Below, piece by piece: positions 32,973 to 42,937 of a stretch of DNA of 64,000 nt. Every line of letters begins with the position of its first letter. Positions within the stretch are counted from its first letter, which is position 1. Position numbers and translations under genes: made by a program. The DNA lies in assembly GCA_945862325.1 (NCBI GenBank), contig CAMAXZ010000010.1, positions 53,487-117,486 on the forward strand. Direction: 5' to 3'. Under the pieces are notes generated by a model. It was given only the letters and a program-made list of their open reading frames with translations, searched no databases and was not told where the DNA came from. Source of the DNA: Klebsiella pneumoniae. GTDB lineage: Bacteria; Myxococcota_A; UBA796; SXON01.

Positions 32973-33511
32973 GGGGTGTCGCGGTCCGGGGGGAAGGGGG
33001 GGGCGGCGAGGTCTACGGGGCTACGCGGAAACACGAGGCTGTCCAAGACGATCGACCATGGCGCCAGAGCGCCGTCCAGCTCGCCGGGCGGCGCGACGAG
33101 GGTCACGAACACGACCCTCTTCGGTATCCGAGCGGCCACGAGGCTGAAGTCCGCGCTGGCCTGGTGCCACCGAAGGTTGCCCGTTGCCGCTGCGGCCGGC
33201 CGCCCCGCGACCTCGACCTCGTCGACGCGGCCCACGGAGGCGCGCCACCCGAGGCTCGCGCCCATGTGGAGCGCGCGCGTGGTCGCGATCATGTCGAGGG
33301 GGACCTCGCGCCACGCGGGGGAGTCGCGGACGGTGCTGACGGTGATCGACGTCGCGCGATCGGCCGACGCCAGCGCGACGGTGTCGGCGCCGAACGCGCG
33401 GACGTTCCGGATGATCGCCCACCCGGGCGGCGGCTCCAGGTCGACCGTACCGCCCCCATCCGCGCGCCACGCCGCGGCGCACCCGGTGAGCGCGAGCGCG
33501 AGTGCGGCCAT
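32969..33511 (-). CDS. Small lipoprotein of unknown function
   Basis: A 180-residue lipoprotein; signal [10 protein letters not shown] before Cys, 10 residues, no basic residue. The mature part reads like a small PsbP/LpqN-type alpha-beta fold: [20 protein letters not shown], then [10 protein letters not shown], a central helix ([14 protein letters not shown]) and strands ending [15 protein letters not shown]. Such folds often bind lipids or partner proteins. Translationally coupled to the downstream membrane-anchored protein; divergent from the FHA-sigma54 activator with 87 bp between starts. Confidence 0.68.
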   Translation of the reverse strand: MAALALALTGCAAAWRADGGGTVDLEPPPGWAIIRNVRAFGADTVALASADRATSITVSTVRDSPAWREVPLDMIATTRALHMGASLGWRASVGRVDEVEVAGRPAAAATGNLRWHQASADFSLVAARIPKRVVFVTLVAPPGELDGALAPWSIVLDSLVFPRSPVDLAAPPFPPDRDTP

Positions 33512-33598
33512 CGGGACGCGCCGGTGCGTGACGCGCCCGCGCGTGACGATGCGCGGGGGGGACGAACGGCGCCCGCCGTCGTGGTAGCGTCCGTGATC

Positions 33599-35212
33599 GT
33601 GGCACGGCTCGCATTCCATCGAGACGCCGGGGGCGCCGAGGCGCCGAAGGGTCCGCCCCTGTTCTTGGCGCGCCTCGCCACCACCCGCACGCGCATCGGC
33701 CGCACCGACGACTGCGACGTCATGCTGCCCGACGAGCAGGTCAGTCGGTCCCACTGCATGATCGATCAGACCGGTGACGGCTGGCAGGTGGTCGATCGGT
33801 CCCGCAACGGGACGTTCCTCAACGGGGAGCGGGTCACGCGTGCGCGCCTCAACCACGGCGATCGGCTGCGGGTCGGCCCTTTCGTCGCGGTCGTCGACCT
33901 CGAGGCGGGTGAGGCGCCCGCGCCGACCGAGCGCGGCGCTCCGCTCGATCGTCGCGACGAAGAGGTGATCGACGCGTCCGACGGCCTCGCGCTGGCCGAG
34001 GCGACGCTGCTCGTGACCGACGGGCCGGGGGTCGGCCATCGCTACCGCCTCAAGGGCGCCCGCGTGGGCGTGGGCGGGTTCGGTTCCCGGGTCGTGTTGC
34101 CCGACCCCGTGTTGCTGAAGGACCACGTCCGCGTGCGCCTCATATACGGACGCACGCTGCTCGAGCCCGGCGAGGGCGCGGCGTTCCTCGGGCCGGGGCG
34201 CGTGCGGGACATCCTGCCGTTGTACCCCGGGGAAGAGTGCCGTGTCGGCAACACGACCTTCACGGTCGAGTGGGTGACCCGCCGAGACGACTCGCGGGCG
34301 CAGGAGTTCGGCGAGCTCGTGGCTCGGTCGGACGCCATGTGTTCCGCGTTCGGGATGTTGCGGCGCATGGCCGCGCACCACGCGCCCGTGCTCCTCATCG
34401 GCGAGTCGGGCACGGGCAAGGAGCTCGCCGCACACGCCCTGCACGGGGCGAGCCCGCGCGCGGATGGGCCCTTCGTCGCCCTGAACTGCGGCGCCATCAC
34501 GCCGACCCTCTTCGAATCGGAGCTGTTCGGGCACGAAAAGGGCGCGTTCACCGGAGCGACCGAGCGGCGCGACGGCGCGTTTCAGCGTGCCGACAAAGGC
34601 ACGTTGTTCCTGGATGAGGTCGGTGAGCTCCCGGAGGAGGCCCAGGCCAAGCTCCTTCGCGCGCTGGAGAGCGGCGAGGTGCGCCGCGTCGGCGCGGCGA
34701 CGCCGACATGGCCGGACGCGCGGATCGTCGCCGCGACGAACCGCAACCTCGCCGAGGCCGTGAAGCAGGGGAAGTTCCGTGGCGACCTCTACTTCCGCCT
34801 CGCGGTGCTCGCGGTGCGGCTTCCGCCGTTGCGCGAACGCCCGGAGGACATCCCGGCCATCGCGGAGGCGGTGGTCAAGCGCCTTCATCCTACGCTCTCC
34901 CTCGCGCCCGACGCGGTGGATCTGCTCACCCGCCACCCGTGGCCAGGCAACGCGCGCGAGCTCCGCAACGTGCTCACGCGCGCGTGGGTGCTCGGGGGCG
35001 AGGCGCACATCGCCGCGCGGCACATCGCGTTCGACCCCCTGGACGAGCGCGCGCAAGCCGTGGCGCCCAAACAGGTCGAGGACGACGAGCGCGAGCTGAT
35101 CGAAGAGGCGCTGCGGCGACACGGCGGAAACCGCAGCCAGGCCGCGCGTACGCTCGGGATGGCCCGCAGCACCCTGCTGTACAAGCTCCGTCGGTGGGGC
35201 CTCGAAGGGTAG
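33599..35212 (+). CDS. FHA domain sigma-54-dependent transcriptional activator
   Basis: A 537-residue regulator. An FHA domain at about 25-95 ([33 protein letters not shown]) binds phospho-Thr peptides; a second, FHA-like beta region spans about 125-215. The AAA+ core has GESGTGKE (Walker A), the complete sigma-54 contact loop [24 protein letters not shown] (Walker B) and R-finger region. A Fis-type helix-turn-helix ends it ([21 protein letters not shown]). It should activate sigma-54 promoters when a kinase marks its partner. GTG at 33599 is preferred (TAGCGT box 8 nt upstream); GTG 33593 is possible. No sigma-54 promoter was seen nearby. Confidence 0.92.
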   Translation: MARLAFHRDAGGAEAPKGPPLFLARLATTRTRIGRTDDCDVMLPDEQVSRSHCMIDQTGDGWQVVDRSRNGTFLNGERVTRARLNHGDRLRVGPFVAVVDLEAGEAPAPTERGAPLDRRDEEVIDASDGLALAEATLLVTDGPGVGHRYRLKGARVGVGGFGSRVVLPDPVLLKDHVRVRLIYGRTLLEPGEGAAFLGPGRVRDILPLYPGEECRVGNTTFTVEWVTRRDDSRAQEFGELVARSDAMCSAFGMLRRMAAHHAPVLLIGESGTGKELAAHALHGASPRADGPFVALNCGAITPTLFESELFGHEKGAFTGATERRDGAFQRADKGTLFLDEVGELPEEAQAKLLRALESGEVRRVGAATPTWPDARIVAATNRNLAEAVKQGKFRGDLYFRLAVLAVRLPPLRERPEDIPAIAEAVVKRLHPTLSLAPDAVDLLTRHPWPGNARELRNVLTRAWVLGGEAHIAARHIAFDPLDERAQAVAPKQVEDDERELIEEALRRHGGNRSQAARTLGMARSTLLYKLRRWGLEG

Positions 35213-35216
35213 GGGG

Positions 35217-35867
35217 TCAGGTCCAGCAGCTCTCGCGCATGCTCGTCCAGCGTGTAGGGCTGCCGAACACGAGGTGATCGTCGAGGCTGAGCCCCGCGGC
35301 CTCCGCCGCCCGCCTCACCTGGCGGGTCGTCGTGATGTCGTGGGTGGAGGGGGACGGGTCCCCGCTCGGGTGATTGTGCGCGAGGATGAACGCCGCGGCG
35401 TCGACCAGGAGCGCGGCGCGCACGATCTCGCGTGGCGCGACCACGGTGCACTCCGCGCTGCCGATCGACATGATGCGCATCACGAGCGGCCTCCGGCGCG
35501 CGCTGAGGAAGAGCACGTGCAGGCGCTCCTGGCCCTCGCTGCCGATGCGGGGGCCCAACCAACGCGCCGCCTCGGACGGCGTCAGGATGGGGTCCACCGG
35601 CTCGGGGCACGCGGTCGCCGCCCGCCAGCCCAGGGTGAGCGCGGCGTGCAGGCGCACCCCGCGCGCGAGCCCGACGCCCGGGACCGTGCCGAGCCCGCGG
35701 GCTCCGACCGAGACGAGGCTCGACGTCCGTCCAACGCGCCCGAGGACGTCGTCGGCGATGCTGCGGGCGGGGCGCCCGGCGACGCCCGTGCCGAGGGCGA
35801 GGGCAAGGAGGTCGGCGTCGCCGTGATGGTCCGGGCCCGCCAGCAGGTAGTGTTCACGTGGTCGCAT
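35217..35867 (-). CDS. radC: RadC family JAB-domain protein
   Basis: A 216-residue protein of the RadC/UPF0758 family. The C-terminal JAB/MPN metalloprotease-like domain carries the motif HNHPSGDPSPSTHD together with an upstream Glu (SAECTVVAPREIVRAALLVD), so the metal site looks intact. The N-terminal half has a helix-hairpin-helix-like segment (GRTSSLVSVGARGLGTVPGVG). Despite the name, a DNA repair role is not established. The ATG at 35867 gives the usual family length; an upstream start would add 22 Arg/Ala-rich residues. Ends 4 bp from the convergent activator. Confidence 0.88.
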   Translation of the reverse strand: MRPREHYLLAGPDHHGDADLLALALGTGVAGRPARSIADDVLGRVGRTSSLVSVGARGLGTVPGVGLARGVRLHAALTLGWRAATACPEPVDPILTPSEAARWLGPRIGSEGQERLHVLFLSARRRPLVMRIMSIGSAECTVVAPREIVRAALLVDAAAFILAHNHPSGDPSPSTHDITTTRQVRRAAEAAGLSLDDHLVFGSPTRWTSMRESCWT

Positions 35868-36019
35868 GGCGGCCTTCGAAGCAAGCCCCGTGCCGGGACG
35901 CGCCGCCCTCACCGCGCGTGCGGGCCCGCCCACGGCCGGCGACCCGACCGACAGCGGTCGGCGAACGGTTACCGCCTTCGGCAGTCGGCGCCTGTCAAGC
36001 CCGGTTAGACTGGGCGCAC

Positions 36020-36958
36020 ATGTGGCCGACCCTCTACACGATCGACGGCGAGTTCGGGCAGATCCCTTTGAACACCTGGGGCCTCATGGTCACCATGGCG
36101 TTCCTCGGGGCCGCGCTCGTCGCGCACCGTCGGCTCTCCCGCGTGGGCATCGACCCCGACCTCATCAGCGGGCTCGTGGTCGTCGCGACGGTGGCGGGCC
36201 TCGCGGGCGCCAGGCTCCTCCACTTCACCATGGCGGAGGGACGGGCCGAATTCTTCGCGGACCCGTCGATGTTCTTCGACTTCCGTCGAGGCGGGTTCGC
36301 CTTCTACGGCGGCTTCGCCGTCGCCGGGGCGGCCGGCGCCGTGTACGCGTGGGCGCGCGGCACCAACGTGCTGAAGTTCGCCGACGTCACGATCCCCACG
36401 GTCATGCTCGGGCTCGCCATTGGACGAGTCGGGTGTTTCTTCGCCGGTTGCTGCCACGGTGCGGACCTCACGCTCCCCCCCGACGCCACCCCGATCCTGC
36501 CCGACAGCTTCACGGGCGGGCAGATCTACGTCTTCCCCGAGTTCCCCTTCGTGGCGCAGCTCACCGAACACGGCGTCGGGGTGAACGGGCGGCCGGTGTA
36601 CCCCACGCAGGCGTGGGAAGTGCTCGCCGGCCTGGTCATCTTCGGCCTCGGAAGCCTCTCGTTCTTCAATCGGCGCTTCGATGGTCAGGCGACGGCGACG
36701 GTCCTGATGTTGTACGCGATCTGGCGCCCGATCAACGAGTCGCTCCGCGGCGACACCGTGCGCGGGACCGACTGGGGCTTCGCCGGGATGGAGCTCACCA
36801 CGTCGCAGGCGTTCTCGATCCCGGTCTTTCTGCTGGGCGCCGCCATCGTGGCCATCCAGCTCGCCCGCGGCGCTCGCGTCGCGCCGGAGAAGCCGTTCCA
36901 GGCCCTCGAGCTGCCGCGGGACGACGCCGGGTCGATCGGGTCCGCGCCGCGCCTGTAG
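36020..36958 (+). CDS. lgt: Prolipoprotein diacylglyceryl transferase
   Basis: A 312-residue inner-membrane enzyme that transfers diacylglycerol to the lipobox Cys of prolipoproteins. About seven hydrophobic segments. Family landmarks are IPLNTWGLM near the N-terminus, GGFAFYGGF (the H-x-GG equivalent region), and IGRVGCFFAGCCHGADL, a variant of GRIGNFxNxE seen in delta-type Lgt, then YPTQAWEVL and the conserved RGDT-containing loop (ESLRGDTVRG). ATG at 36020 has no Shine-Dalgarno; TAGACT at 36006-36011 sits 8 nt upstream. This window encodes at least ten lipoproteins for it to modify. The 150 bp before it hold only that -10-like element. Confidence 0.9.
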   Translation: MWPTLYTIDGEFGQIPLNTWGLMVTMAFLGAALVAHRRLSRVGIDPDLISGLVVVATVAGLAGARLLHFTMAEGRAEFFADPSMFFDFRRGGFAFYGGFAVAGAAGAVYAWARGTNVLKFADVTIPTVMLGLAIGRVGCFFAGCCHGADLTLPPDATPILPDSFTGGQIYVFPEFPFVAQLTEHGVGVNGRPVYPTQAWEVLAGLVIFGLGSLSFFNRRFDGQATATVLMLYAIWRPINESLRGDTVRGTDWGFAGMELTTSQAFSIPVFLLGAAIVAIQLARGARVAPEKPFQALELPRDDAGSIGSAPRL

Positions 36959-37021
36959 CCGGAGGCTCCGTCGCCTCGATACGCTGGCACCCCTGTGCCT
37001 ACGGGCGCCGGAAGGGTGCCG

Positions 37022-38326
37022 ATGTTCTTGTTCGCGCTCGCGCAGCTGTTCGTACCGACCGCCGCCGCGGTGACGCTCGCCGACGCGCTTCGCGCCGCCG
37101 ACGACAACGGGGTGGATCTCGCGCTCCTGCGGGAGCGCACGGAGTCCGACGCGACCCTCCGCGGCCAGGCGTGGTCGCTCGTGCAGCCGAAGCTCGTCCT
37201 CGGCGGCAGCTACACGCGAAACGAGTACGGGATCGAGCTCGATTTCTCGTCCATGATCCCGGAGGAGCTCGCGCCGTTCCTCGGGGACTCGTCCTTCGAG
37301 CCGATCAGCGTGTTGAAGGAAGAGTATTGGGCCTACAACGTGAGCATCGTACAGCCGCTCTTCAACGGCTCCGCCATCCCGCTCCTCCGCGGGGCGTACG
37401 ACACCGTCGCGGCGTCCCGCGCGGACGCCGATGACCTCCGTACCCAGGTACACGCCGGGATCGCTCGGGCCTACTACGGGGTGGTGGTGGCCCGTGAGGG
37501 CGAGCGCGTCGCGGACCGCGCGCTGACGAGCGCGCGCCGGCACGCGGAGCTCGCGCGGGCGGCGGTGGCCGCCGGAACGGCGCCGCCGACCGCGCGCCTC
37601 CAAGGGGAGATCTCCGTGGCGCGGGCGGAGCGGGAGCTGCTGTCCGCGCGCGAGGGCCGCGTCTCCGCGGAGCTCGCGCTCGCCGAGCTCACCGGGCTCG
37701 CTTCGGACGTGCCGGTGGAGACCCCGACGCCGCCGGAGATCCCGTGGGCCTCCCCCGACGAGGCGCTCGACGCGGCCGCGCGCCGCCCCGCGATCGTCGC
37801 CGCCGAACTGCGTGCGCGCGCCGCCCGGATGCAGGGCGTTGCCACCGGGCTCGGGTGGCTCCCCACGATCGACGGCCGTTTCACGTGGAGCTACTCCGGA
37901 AACACCGGTTTCTCCGACGACCCCTCGATGTGGATGGTCGTGGTCGAGGCCGACTGGGTCCTCTGGGACGGCGGCTATCGCATCGCGGAGCAGCGCCGGG
38001 CGGCCGTGCAGGCGCGCATGGCGAAGCTCGCCGGTGACAAGACGCGGCTCGACACGGAAGAGCGGGTGCGCGGCCTCTGGGAGAAGCACGCCAGCGCGGT
38101 CGCCGGGCTCGTGGCCGTCGAGCGCGAGCGCGCGCTGTCGGAAGAGAACACGCGGATCGCGGCGACGGCGTTCGAGGCGGGGCTCGTCACCCTGCTCGAG
38201 CTCGAGGACGCCCGCCTCGGACTCCAGGCCGCGGAGCTCGCGCTGCTCTCCACGCGGATGGAGCGCGATCTCGCGGCCATCGACCTCCTCGCCGCCGTCG
38301 GCCGTCGCCTCCCCGGAGCCCCATGA
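37022..38326 (+). CDS. TolC family outer-membrane efflux protein
   Basis: A 434-residue outer-membrane channel component. Signal peptide MFLFALAQLFVPTAAA, then VTLADALRAADDNGVDLALLRE, the typical OEP start. Two halves each contain long heptad-rich helices (HAELARAAVAAGTAPPTARLQGEISVARAERELL in part; ERALSEENTRIAATAFEAG in part) separated by beta-strand segments (LVLGGSYTRNEYGIEL; PTIDGRFTWSYSGNTGF). ATG 37022 has GGAAGGG 5 nt upstream; an in-frame GTG at 36995 is less likely. No fusion protein or pump gene is adjacent. The stop overlaps the GST start by 4 bp (ATGA). Confidence 0.85.
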   Translation: MFLFALAQLFVPTAAAVTLADALRAADDNGVDLALLRERTESDATLRGQAWSLVQPKLVLGGSYTRNEYGIELDFSSMIPEELAPFLGDSSFEPISVLKEEYWAYNVSIVQPLFNGSAIPLLRGAYDTVAASRADADDLRTQVHAGIARAYYGVVVAREGERVADRALTSARRHAELARAAVAAGTAPPTARLQGEISVARAERELLSAREGRVSAELALAELTGLASDVPVETPTPPEIPWASPDEALDAAARRPAIVAAELRARAARMQGVATGLGWLPTIDGRFTWSYSGNTGFSDDPSMWMVVVEADWVLWDGGYRIAEQRRAAVQARMAKLAGDKTRLDTEERVRGLWEKHASAVAGLVAVERERALSEENTRIAATAFEAGLVTLLELEDARLGLQAAELALLSTRMERDLAAIDLLAAVGRRLPGAP

Positions 38327-39009
38327 TCGACCTCTACTACTGGCCCACGCCCAACGGCTGGAAGATCACCATCTTCCTCGAAGAAGCCTCTCTTCCCTAC
38401 CGGGTCGTGCCGGTCGACATCACGCGCGGCCAGCAGTTCGAACCGACGTTCCTACAGATCTCGCCGAACAACCGGATGCCGGCGGTGGTCGATCACGCCC
38501 CCGCCGACGGCGGCGACCCCGTCAGCGTGTTCGAGTCCGGCGCCATCCTTTGGTACCTCGCGGAGAAGACGGGGAAGTTCCTCCCGTCCGAGGCGCGCGC
38601 CCGCGCGCGCGTCTCGCAGTGGCTGCACTGGCAGATGGGTGGCCTCGGTCCGATGTCGGGGCAGGCGAACCACTTCCGCAACTACGCCCCCGAGCGCATC
38701 GCCTACGCCACGGATCGCTACATCAACGAGGTTCGTCGCCTCTACTCCGTGATGAACACGCGCCTCGCGACCGCCGAACACCTCGCGGACGACTACAGCA
38801 TCGCGGACATGGCGAGCTGGCCCTGGGTGCGCGGGCATCGCTACGTGGGCTTGGAGCTCGCGGAGTGGCCGCACCTCGAGCGGTGGTTCAAGGCGGTCGG
38901 CGCGCGCGACGCCGTGGCCCGTGGCGTCGCCGTCGGTACCGACCTCCAGCGTCCGCTCGACGACGAGGCGCGCAAGCACCTGTTCGGAGTCAAGAAGTCC
39001 GAGGCCTGA
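38323..39009 (+). CDS. Glutathione S-transferase, Nu/Ure2p-like
   Basis: A 228-residue cytosolic GST. The thioredoxin-like N-domain has the TPNGWKITIFLEE motif, which identifies the Nu/YfcG-type group that reduces disulfides with two glutathiones. NNRMPAVVDHAP gives the cis-Pro and FESGAILWYLAEK the glutathione-binding ES pair. The C-terminal helical domain contains YSIADMASWPWVRGH, the conserved N-capping box. ATG overlaps the TolC-like stop by 4 bp. Its last 20 bp overlap the convergent PLP enzyme gene. Confidence 0.92.
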   Translation: MIDLYYWPTPNGWKITIFLEEASLPYRVVPVDITRGQQFEPTFLQISPNNRMPAVVDHAPADGGDPVSVFESGAILWYLAEKTGKFLPSEARARARVSQWLHWQMGGLGPMSGQANHFRNYAPERIAYATDRYINEVRRLYSVMNTRLATAEHLADDYSIADMASWPWVRGHRYVGLELAEWPHLERWFKAVGARDAVARGVAVGTDLQRPLDDEARKHLFGVKKSEA

Positions 39010-39997
39010 GCAGGGGGCGCAGGTGCACCGACACCTCGGGAAGCGCGGCCTCGAGCGCCACGGCCGGAGGCAGGTTGTTGCAGGTCGCCACGAACAGGCT
39101 CGGACGACCGTCGCGCTCGGCTTCGAGCTGCGCCCACGCCTTCGACGTGTAGGTGGGGTCGAGCGGCAGCCCGACCGCGGCGGCCTTCGCCCGTGCCCGT
39201 GTCGAGGCGCTGGTCTCGATCGCGTAGCCGTCGCCGAGCTGCCCACCCTCGACGCGCAGCCCGTCGAGCCGCGGCGTCGCGAAGCCGAACGGGCGCAGGC
39301 GCGCCGCCGCCGCGCGCGCGAGCCGGACGATGACCCCGCGACTCACCAGCAGCCGCGGCGTCACGCGTACGCCGACGATCTCCGCGGGGCACCCACCGAG
39401 CCGCAGCCCGAGCAGCAGGCCCGCGGCGGTGCCTCCCGTCCCGACCGCCACGAACACCCGGGCGGGCGTCGGGAGTTCGCCCGCGGCGATGCGCCCCGCG
39501 AGCTCGATGCCGGCCTCGGTCCACCCGAGCACGCCGTCGACGTCGCTGCCGCCCGCCGGCACGACGTGCGGCGTGACGCCCCCGAACACGCGGAGCGCCG
39601 TCCACGCGCGGGCGAAGGCGACGCCGGCGGCGCGGGCGCCGTCGGCCGGGTACACGCGCTCGGCGTGCGCGTGGATGATCCGTGCGTTCACTCGGGCATA
39701 GGCGTGGTCGGGCTGCGGGATCAGCACCGCGTGCACCTTCAGCCCGGCGCGGGCCCCGAGGAGGCTCGTCGCGGCGACGTGGTTGCTCCCGGCGGGGCCG
39801 ATCGTGAGCACGGCCGAGCCGGCGCTCTCCGTGTGCGCGAGGATCCACTCGAGCTTCCGGAGCTTGTTCCCTCCGAACAGGTCACCCGCGAGGTCTTCGC
39901 GCATCACCCACACGTCCGGCGCGACCCGCTCGATGGCGGTGGGCGCCGGACGCAGCGACCGCCGCGGCGCCCCGACCTCCGCGAGGGATCGTGCCAT
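38990..39997 (-). CDS. PLP-dependent D-cysteine desulfhydrase/ACC deaminase family protein
   Basis: A 335-residue fold type II PLP enzyme. The PLP lysine is in FGGNKLRKLEWIL, followed by GPAGSNHVAATSL, and the phosphate-binding loop VAVGTGGTAAGLLLGL. This family covers D-cysteine desulfhydrase, ACC deaminase and L-cysteate lyase; the residues that tell them apart could not be placed with certainty, though desulfhydrase fits best. The ATG overlaps the upstream aldolase stop (TGATG). Confidence 0.85.
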   Translation of the reverse strand: MARSLAEVGAPRRSLRPAPTAIERVAPDVWVMREDLAGDLFGGNKLRKLEWILAHTESAGSAVLTIGPAGSNHVAATSLLGARAGLKVHAVLIPQPDHAYARVNARIIHAHAERVYPADGARAAGVAFARAWTALRVFGGVTPHVVPAGGSDVDGVLGWTEAGIELAGRIAAGELPTPARVFVAVGTGGTAAGLLLGLRLGGCPAEIVGVRVTPRLLVSRGVIVRLARAAAARLRPFGFATPRLDGLRVEGGQLGDGYAIETSASTRARAKAAAVGLPLDPTYTSKAWAQLEAERDGRPSLFVATCNNLPPAVALEAALPEVSVHLRPLLRPRTS

Positions 39998-40788
39998 CAG
40001 GGGCTTCGCAGCGCGCGGACGACCTCGGCGACGATCGTGTCCTCGAAGCTCCGTTCGTGGGCGGCGGAGGTCGCGCACACCGTGCACGCGGCGGGCAGAT
40101 CGGCGCCCGGCGCGTCGGCCTTGGCGACCGCTTCGGGCGGGCCGCCGTAGCGATGCAGCCCCATCCGCCGCAGGCGCTCGGCCTCGTCCGGCGGGAGAAA
40201 GCGGAGCTCGCCGAGGTCTCTCGCCGTCTTCACGATCAGCGCCGTGTGCTCGATCGTCTCGAGCGCGCAGAACGCGGAGAGGAGGTCCTTGCCGACGCAC
40301 AGGGCGCCGTGGCGGTCCATGAGGAGGGCGTCGTGCTTGCGAATGTACGGACGGATGCCGTCGGCGAGCGACCGCGTGCCCGTGGTCGCGTAGTCGACGG
40401 TCGGCACGACCCCCAGCGTGAGCACGACCTCCGGAAGCACACATTCGGCAAGGCTGACGCCCGCGATCGTGAAGGCGATGGCCAGGGGCGGGTGGCTGTG
40501 GACGACGGCGCGCACGTCGGGGCGCTCCTCGTAGCAGGCGAGGTGCATCGCCATCTCGGAGGTCGGGTTGCCGGCGCCCCGCACCTTTCGACCTTTGCGG
40601 TCGATGACGACGAGGTCGTCCTCCGTGAGGAAGCCCTTGTGGCAGCCGGCGCGTGTGCACAGGACGTTGCCGTCGGGGAGGAGGGCGCTCAGGTTGCCGT
40701 CCATCGCCACGAGCAGGTGCCGTTCGTAGCAGAGCCGCGCGAAGCGGACCATGTCCTCGCGCAAACGTCGCTCGGTCACGACACCCAT
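39997..40788 (-). CDS. Class II aldolase/adducin family protein
   Basis: A 263-residue zinc aldolase related to L-fuculose-phosphate and methylthioribulose-phosphate enzymes. The core reads CYERHLLVAMDGNLSALL, TRAGCHKGFL, GNPTSEMAMHLACYEERPD, then the zinc motif VVHSHPPLAIAF, and a distal His in MDRHGALCVG. The usual TSEx(n)HxH plan is present. A 40-residue C-terminal tail contains CTVCATSAAHE, a Cys pair not typical of the family. ATG 40788 overlaps the preceding gene by 13 bp. The substrate is unknown; pairing with a PLP desulfhydrase-like gene suggests sulfur or amino-sugar salvage, as inference. Confidence 0.82.
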   Translation of the reverse strand: MGVVTERRLREDMVRFARLCYERHLLVAMDGNLSALLPDGNVLCTRAGCHKGFLTEDDLVVIDRKGRKVRGAGNPTSEMAMHLACYEERPDVRAVVHSHPPLAIAFTIAGVSLAECVLPEVVLTLGVVPTVDYATTGTRSLADGIRPYIRKHDALLMDRHGALCVGKDLLSAFCALETIEHTALIVKTARDLGELRFLPPDEAERLRRMGLHRYGGPPEAVAKADAPGADLPAACTVCATSAAHERSFEDTIVAEVVRALRSP

Positions 40789-41294
40789 TCGGCCTCCACC
40801 AGCACTCGGAGCACGCTGACCCCGGTGGCCTGCGGGTCGGACGGCAGGCGGCGCGCGGCGACCGTGTGACGGTGGACGAAGAAGCGCCGCGTGAGGATCG
40901 CGACGAGCTTCGACGCCGGCAACGCTGGCACGAACGTCACGGCGTCGAGGTACCGGCACCCGTCGGAGGTCGGCTCGAACCGGTGCTCGTGCTCGAAGCG
41001 GCTGTAGATGCGGTTCTCGCTGGCGTCGGTGTACACCGTCGGCCGGGTGCCGCCGCGGAGGTGGATGGGCCAGCGAACCCCGAAAGGGAGCCCTCGGGGG
41101 CACAGGCGGGCGTCGACCGTCGCTGGCTCGCCGCGGTCGAGCGCGTCGGCGAGCGGGCGCGGATCGCCTACGCGGAGGCTGAGGAACGGGCGAAACTCCG
41201 CCGCGAGGGCCGCGGGGTCCGTCTTGAGCAGCCACACCTGGTCGGGCGGCGCGAGGAAGCGGGTCCACACCCGGAGGTGGAAGGTGGTCGGCAT
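40776..41294 (-). CDS. SRPBCC/START-like protein
   Basis: A 172-residue helix-grip protein. The N-terminus (FHLRVWTRFLAPPDQVWLLKTDPAAL) fits the SRPBCC pattern of a beta-strand then a helix with P-x-x-V-W. Later strands (YSRFEHEHRFEPTSDGCRYLDAVTFVPAL) and a long last helix (ASKLVAILTRRFFVHRHTVAARRL, part) complete the fold, which holds a hydrophobic ligand. Begins 9 bp after the EVE gene. TAGACT on the minus strand (41306-41301) lies 6 nt before the ATG and overlaps the EVE stop codon; no Shine-Dalgarno. Confidence 0.75.
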   Translation of the reverse strand: MPTTFHLRVWTRFLAPPDQVWLLKTDPAALAAEFRPFLSLRVGDPRPLADALDRGEPATVDARLCPRGLPFGVRWPIHLRGGTRPTVYTDASENRIYSRFEHEHRFEPTSDGCRYLDAVTFVPALPASKLVAILTRRFFVHRHTVAARRLPSDPQATGVSVLRVLVEAEWVS

Positions 41295-41303
41295 GGGGGG
41301 AGT

Positions 41304-41735
41304 CTAACGATTGTTCAGCGGCTGTTCGCCGCCGCCGAGCGCGATCACCTGCTCGAACTGCTCCGCGCTCATGCTCATCACCGACAGGCGGCTCTGCCGC
41401 ACGAGCGCGGTCTCCTTCAGCACCGGGTCGGCCTTGCACTGCGCGAGCGTGACGGGACGCGCGAGTCGGGCGCGCGGCGCGAGGTCGACCACCAGCCACC
41501 GGGGGTCGTCCGGCGACGTGGGGTCCGGGTACGACGTGCGGGCCACGGTCGCGACGCCGACGACCTCCTTCCCCTCGTTGGAATGGTAATACAGCACAGG
41601 GTCACCCACCGCCATGTTGGCGAGGTGGTTGCGGGCCTGGGCGTTTCGCACGCCGTCCCAGAACGTGCGCCCCTCCTGCACGAGGCGCTCGAACGGGTAG
41701 ACCTCCGGCTCCGACTTGACCAACCAGTACGCCAT
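41304..41735 (-). CDS. EVE domain protein (THYN1-like)
   Basis: A 143-residue EVE (PUA-like) protein. Motifs [18 protein letters not shown] at the start, [20 protein letters not shown] and [18 protein letters not shown] are diagnostic of the bacterial homologues of human THYN1. The fold has an aromatic cage that in related proteins binds modified bases in DNA or RNA. The ATG at 41735 is set by this conserved N-terminus; the upstream 26 codons are Arg/Ala-rich. It is the first gene of a four-gene leftward unit. Confidence 0.92.
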   Translation of the reverse strand: MAYWLVKSEPEVYPFERLVQEGRTFWDGVRNAQARNHLANMAVGDPVLYYHSNEGKEVVGVATVARTSYPDPTSPDDPRWLVVDLAPRARLARPVTLAQCKADPVLKETALVRQSRLSVMSMSAEQFEQVIALGGGEQPLNNR

Positions 41736-41863
41736 GCGGGCTTCGTACCGAGGCGCCGTGCGGCTCGCCAGCCCTTCCGGCGCGCGGCGCGGCTCGATCG
41801 ACGCGCGGCCCACGCCGAGACGCTCGGCGCGGTTACCTGTGGGGTCCGCGCACCGGAGGTTTC

Positions 41864-42937
41864 ATGCTTTACGAGCGAATCCAGTCCCTCCTCGGCGAAA
41901 CGGCCGAGCCCCTCCTCGGCCACGTCTGTGCCGGGATCCCGAAGGAGCGCCTGGCGCTCCCGGGGCCCGACTTCGTCGAGCGTGTCTGGATCAACTCCGA
42001 CCGCTCCCCCGCCGTCCTTCGCAGCATCCAGTCGCTGTACGACGCCGGGCGCCTCGGCGGCACCGGCTACCTGTCGATCCTCCCGGTGGACCAGGGCATC
42101 GAGCACAGCGCGGGCGCTTCCTTCGCCAAGAACCCCGACTACTTCGACGCGAACAACATCGTCGAGCTCGCGGTCGAGGGCGGCTGCTCCGGCGTGGCGT
42201 CCACGCTCGGCGTGCTCGGCATCACGGCGCGGCGGTGGGCCCACCGCATCCCGTTCATCCTCAAGATCAACCACAACGAGCTGCTCACCTACCCGAACAA
42301 GTTCGACCAGATCCTCTTCGCCTCGGTGAAGCAGGCGCGCGACATGGGCGCGGTCGCGATCGGGGCCACGATCTACTTCGGGAGCCCCGAGTCGGGCCGC
42401 CAGATCATGGAAGTGAGCGCGGCGTTCCAGGCCGCCCACGAGGCGGGTCTGGCCACGATCCTCTGGTGCTACCTGCGCAACAACGCGTTCAAGAAGGATG
42501 GGGTCGACTACCATGTCTCCGCCGACCTCAGCGGACAGGCCAACCACCTCGGCGCCACCATCGCCGCGGACATCGTCAAGCAGAAGCTCCCCGAGAACAA
42601 CGGCGGGTTCAATGCCCTGAACTTCGCGGGGTCGAGCTACGGCAAGACCGACAAGCGCGTGTACACGGAGCTCGCGACGGATCACCCGGTGGACCTGGTG
42701 CGGTACCAGGTGGCCAACGGCTACATGGGCCGGGTCGGGCTCATCAATTCGGGCGGCGCGTCGTTGGGCGACACCGACGTCGCCGAGGCCGTGCGCACCG
42801 CGGTCATCAACAAGCGCGGTGGGGGCATGGGCCTCATCAGCGGGCGCAAGGCGTTCCAGAAGCGTCGCGCCGACGGCGTGGCGCTGCTGCACGCCATCCA
42901 GGACGTGTACCGCTGCGGTGAAGTGACGGTCGCCTGA
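41864..42937 (+). CDS. fbaB: Class I fructose-bisphosphate aldolase (DhnA/FbaB type)
   Basis: A 357-residue Schiff-base aldolase of the archaeal/DhnA type, acting in glycolysis and gluconeogenesis. [39 protein letters not shown], the strand [27 protein letters not shown] and GLINSGGAS with the phosphate loop are all present. GGAGG lies 5 nt before the ATG. The downstream dehydrogenase overlaps by one base. This is the second aldolase-fold gene within 2 kb of the class II protein, but the two are unrelated in structure. Confidence 0.92.
   Translation: MLYERIQSLLGETAEPLLGHVCAGIPKERLALPGPDFVERVWINSDRSPAVLRSIQSLYDAGRLGGTGYLSILPVDQGIEHSAGASFAKNPDYFDANNIVELAVEGGCSGVASTLGVLGITARRWAHRIPFILKINHNELLTYPNKFDQILFASVKQARDMGAVAIGATIYFGSPESGRQIMEVSAAFQAAHEAGLATILWCYLRNNAFKKDGVDYHVSADLSGQANHLGATIAADIVKQKLPENNGGFNALNFAGSSYGKTDKRVYTELATDHPVDLVRYQVANGYMGRVGLINSGGASLGDTDVAEAVRTAVINKRGGGMGLISGRKAFQKRRADGVALLHAIQDVYRCGEVTVA

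Noticed and set aside
32969..35122. A 717-codon minus-strand frame across the FHA-sigma54 gene
   Set aside because: Only the first 180 codons from the lipoprotein start (33511) look like protein; the rest is antisense to a motif-complete activator.
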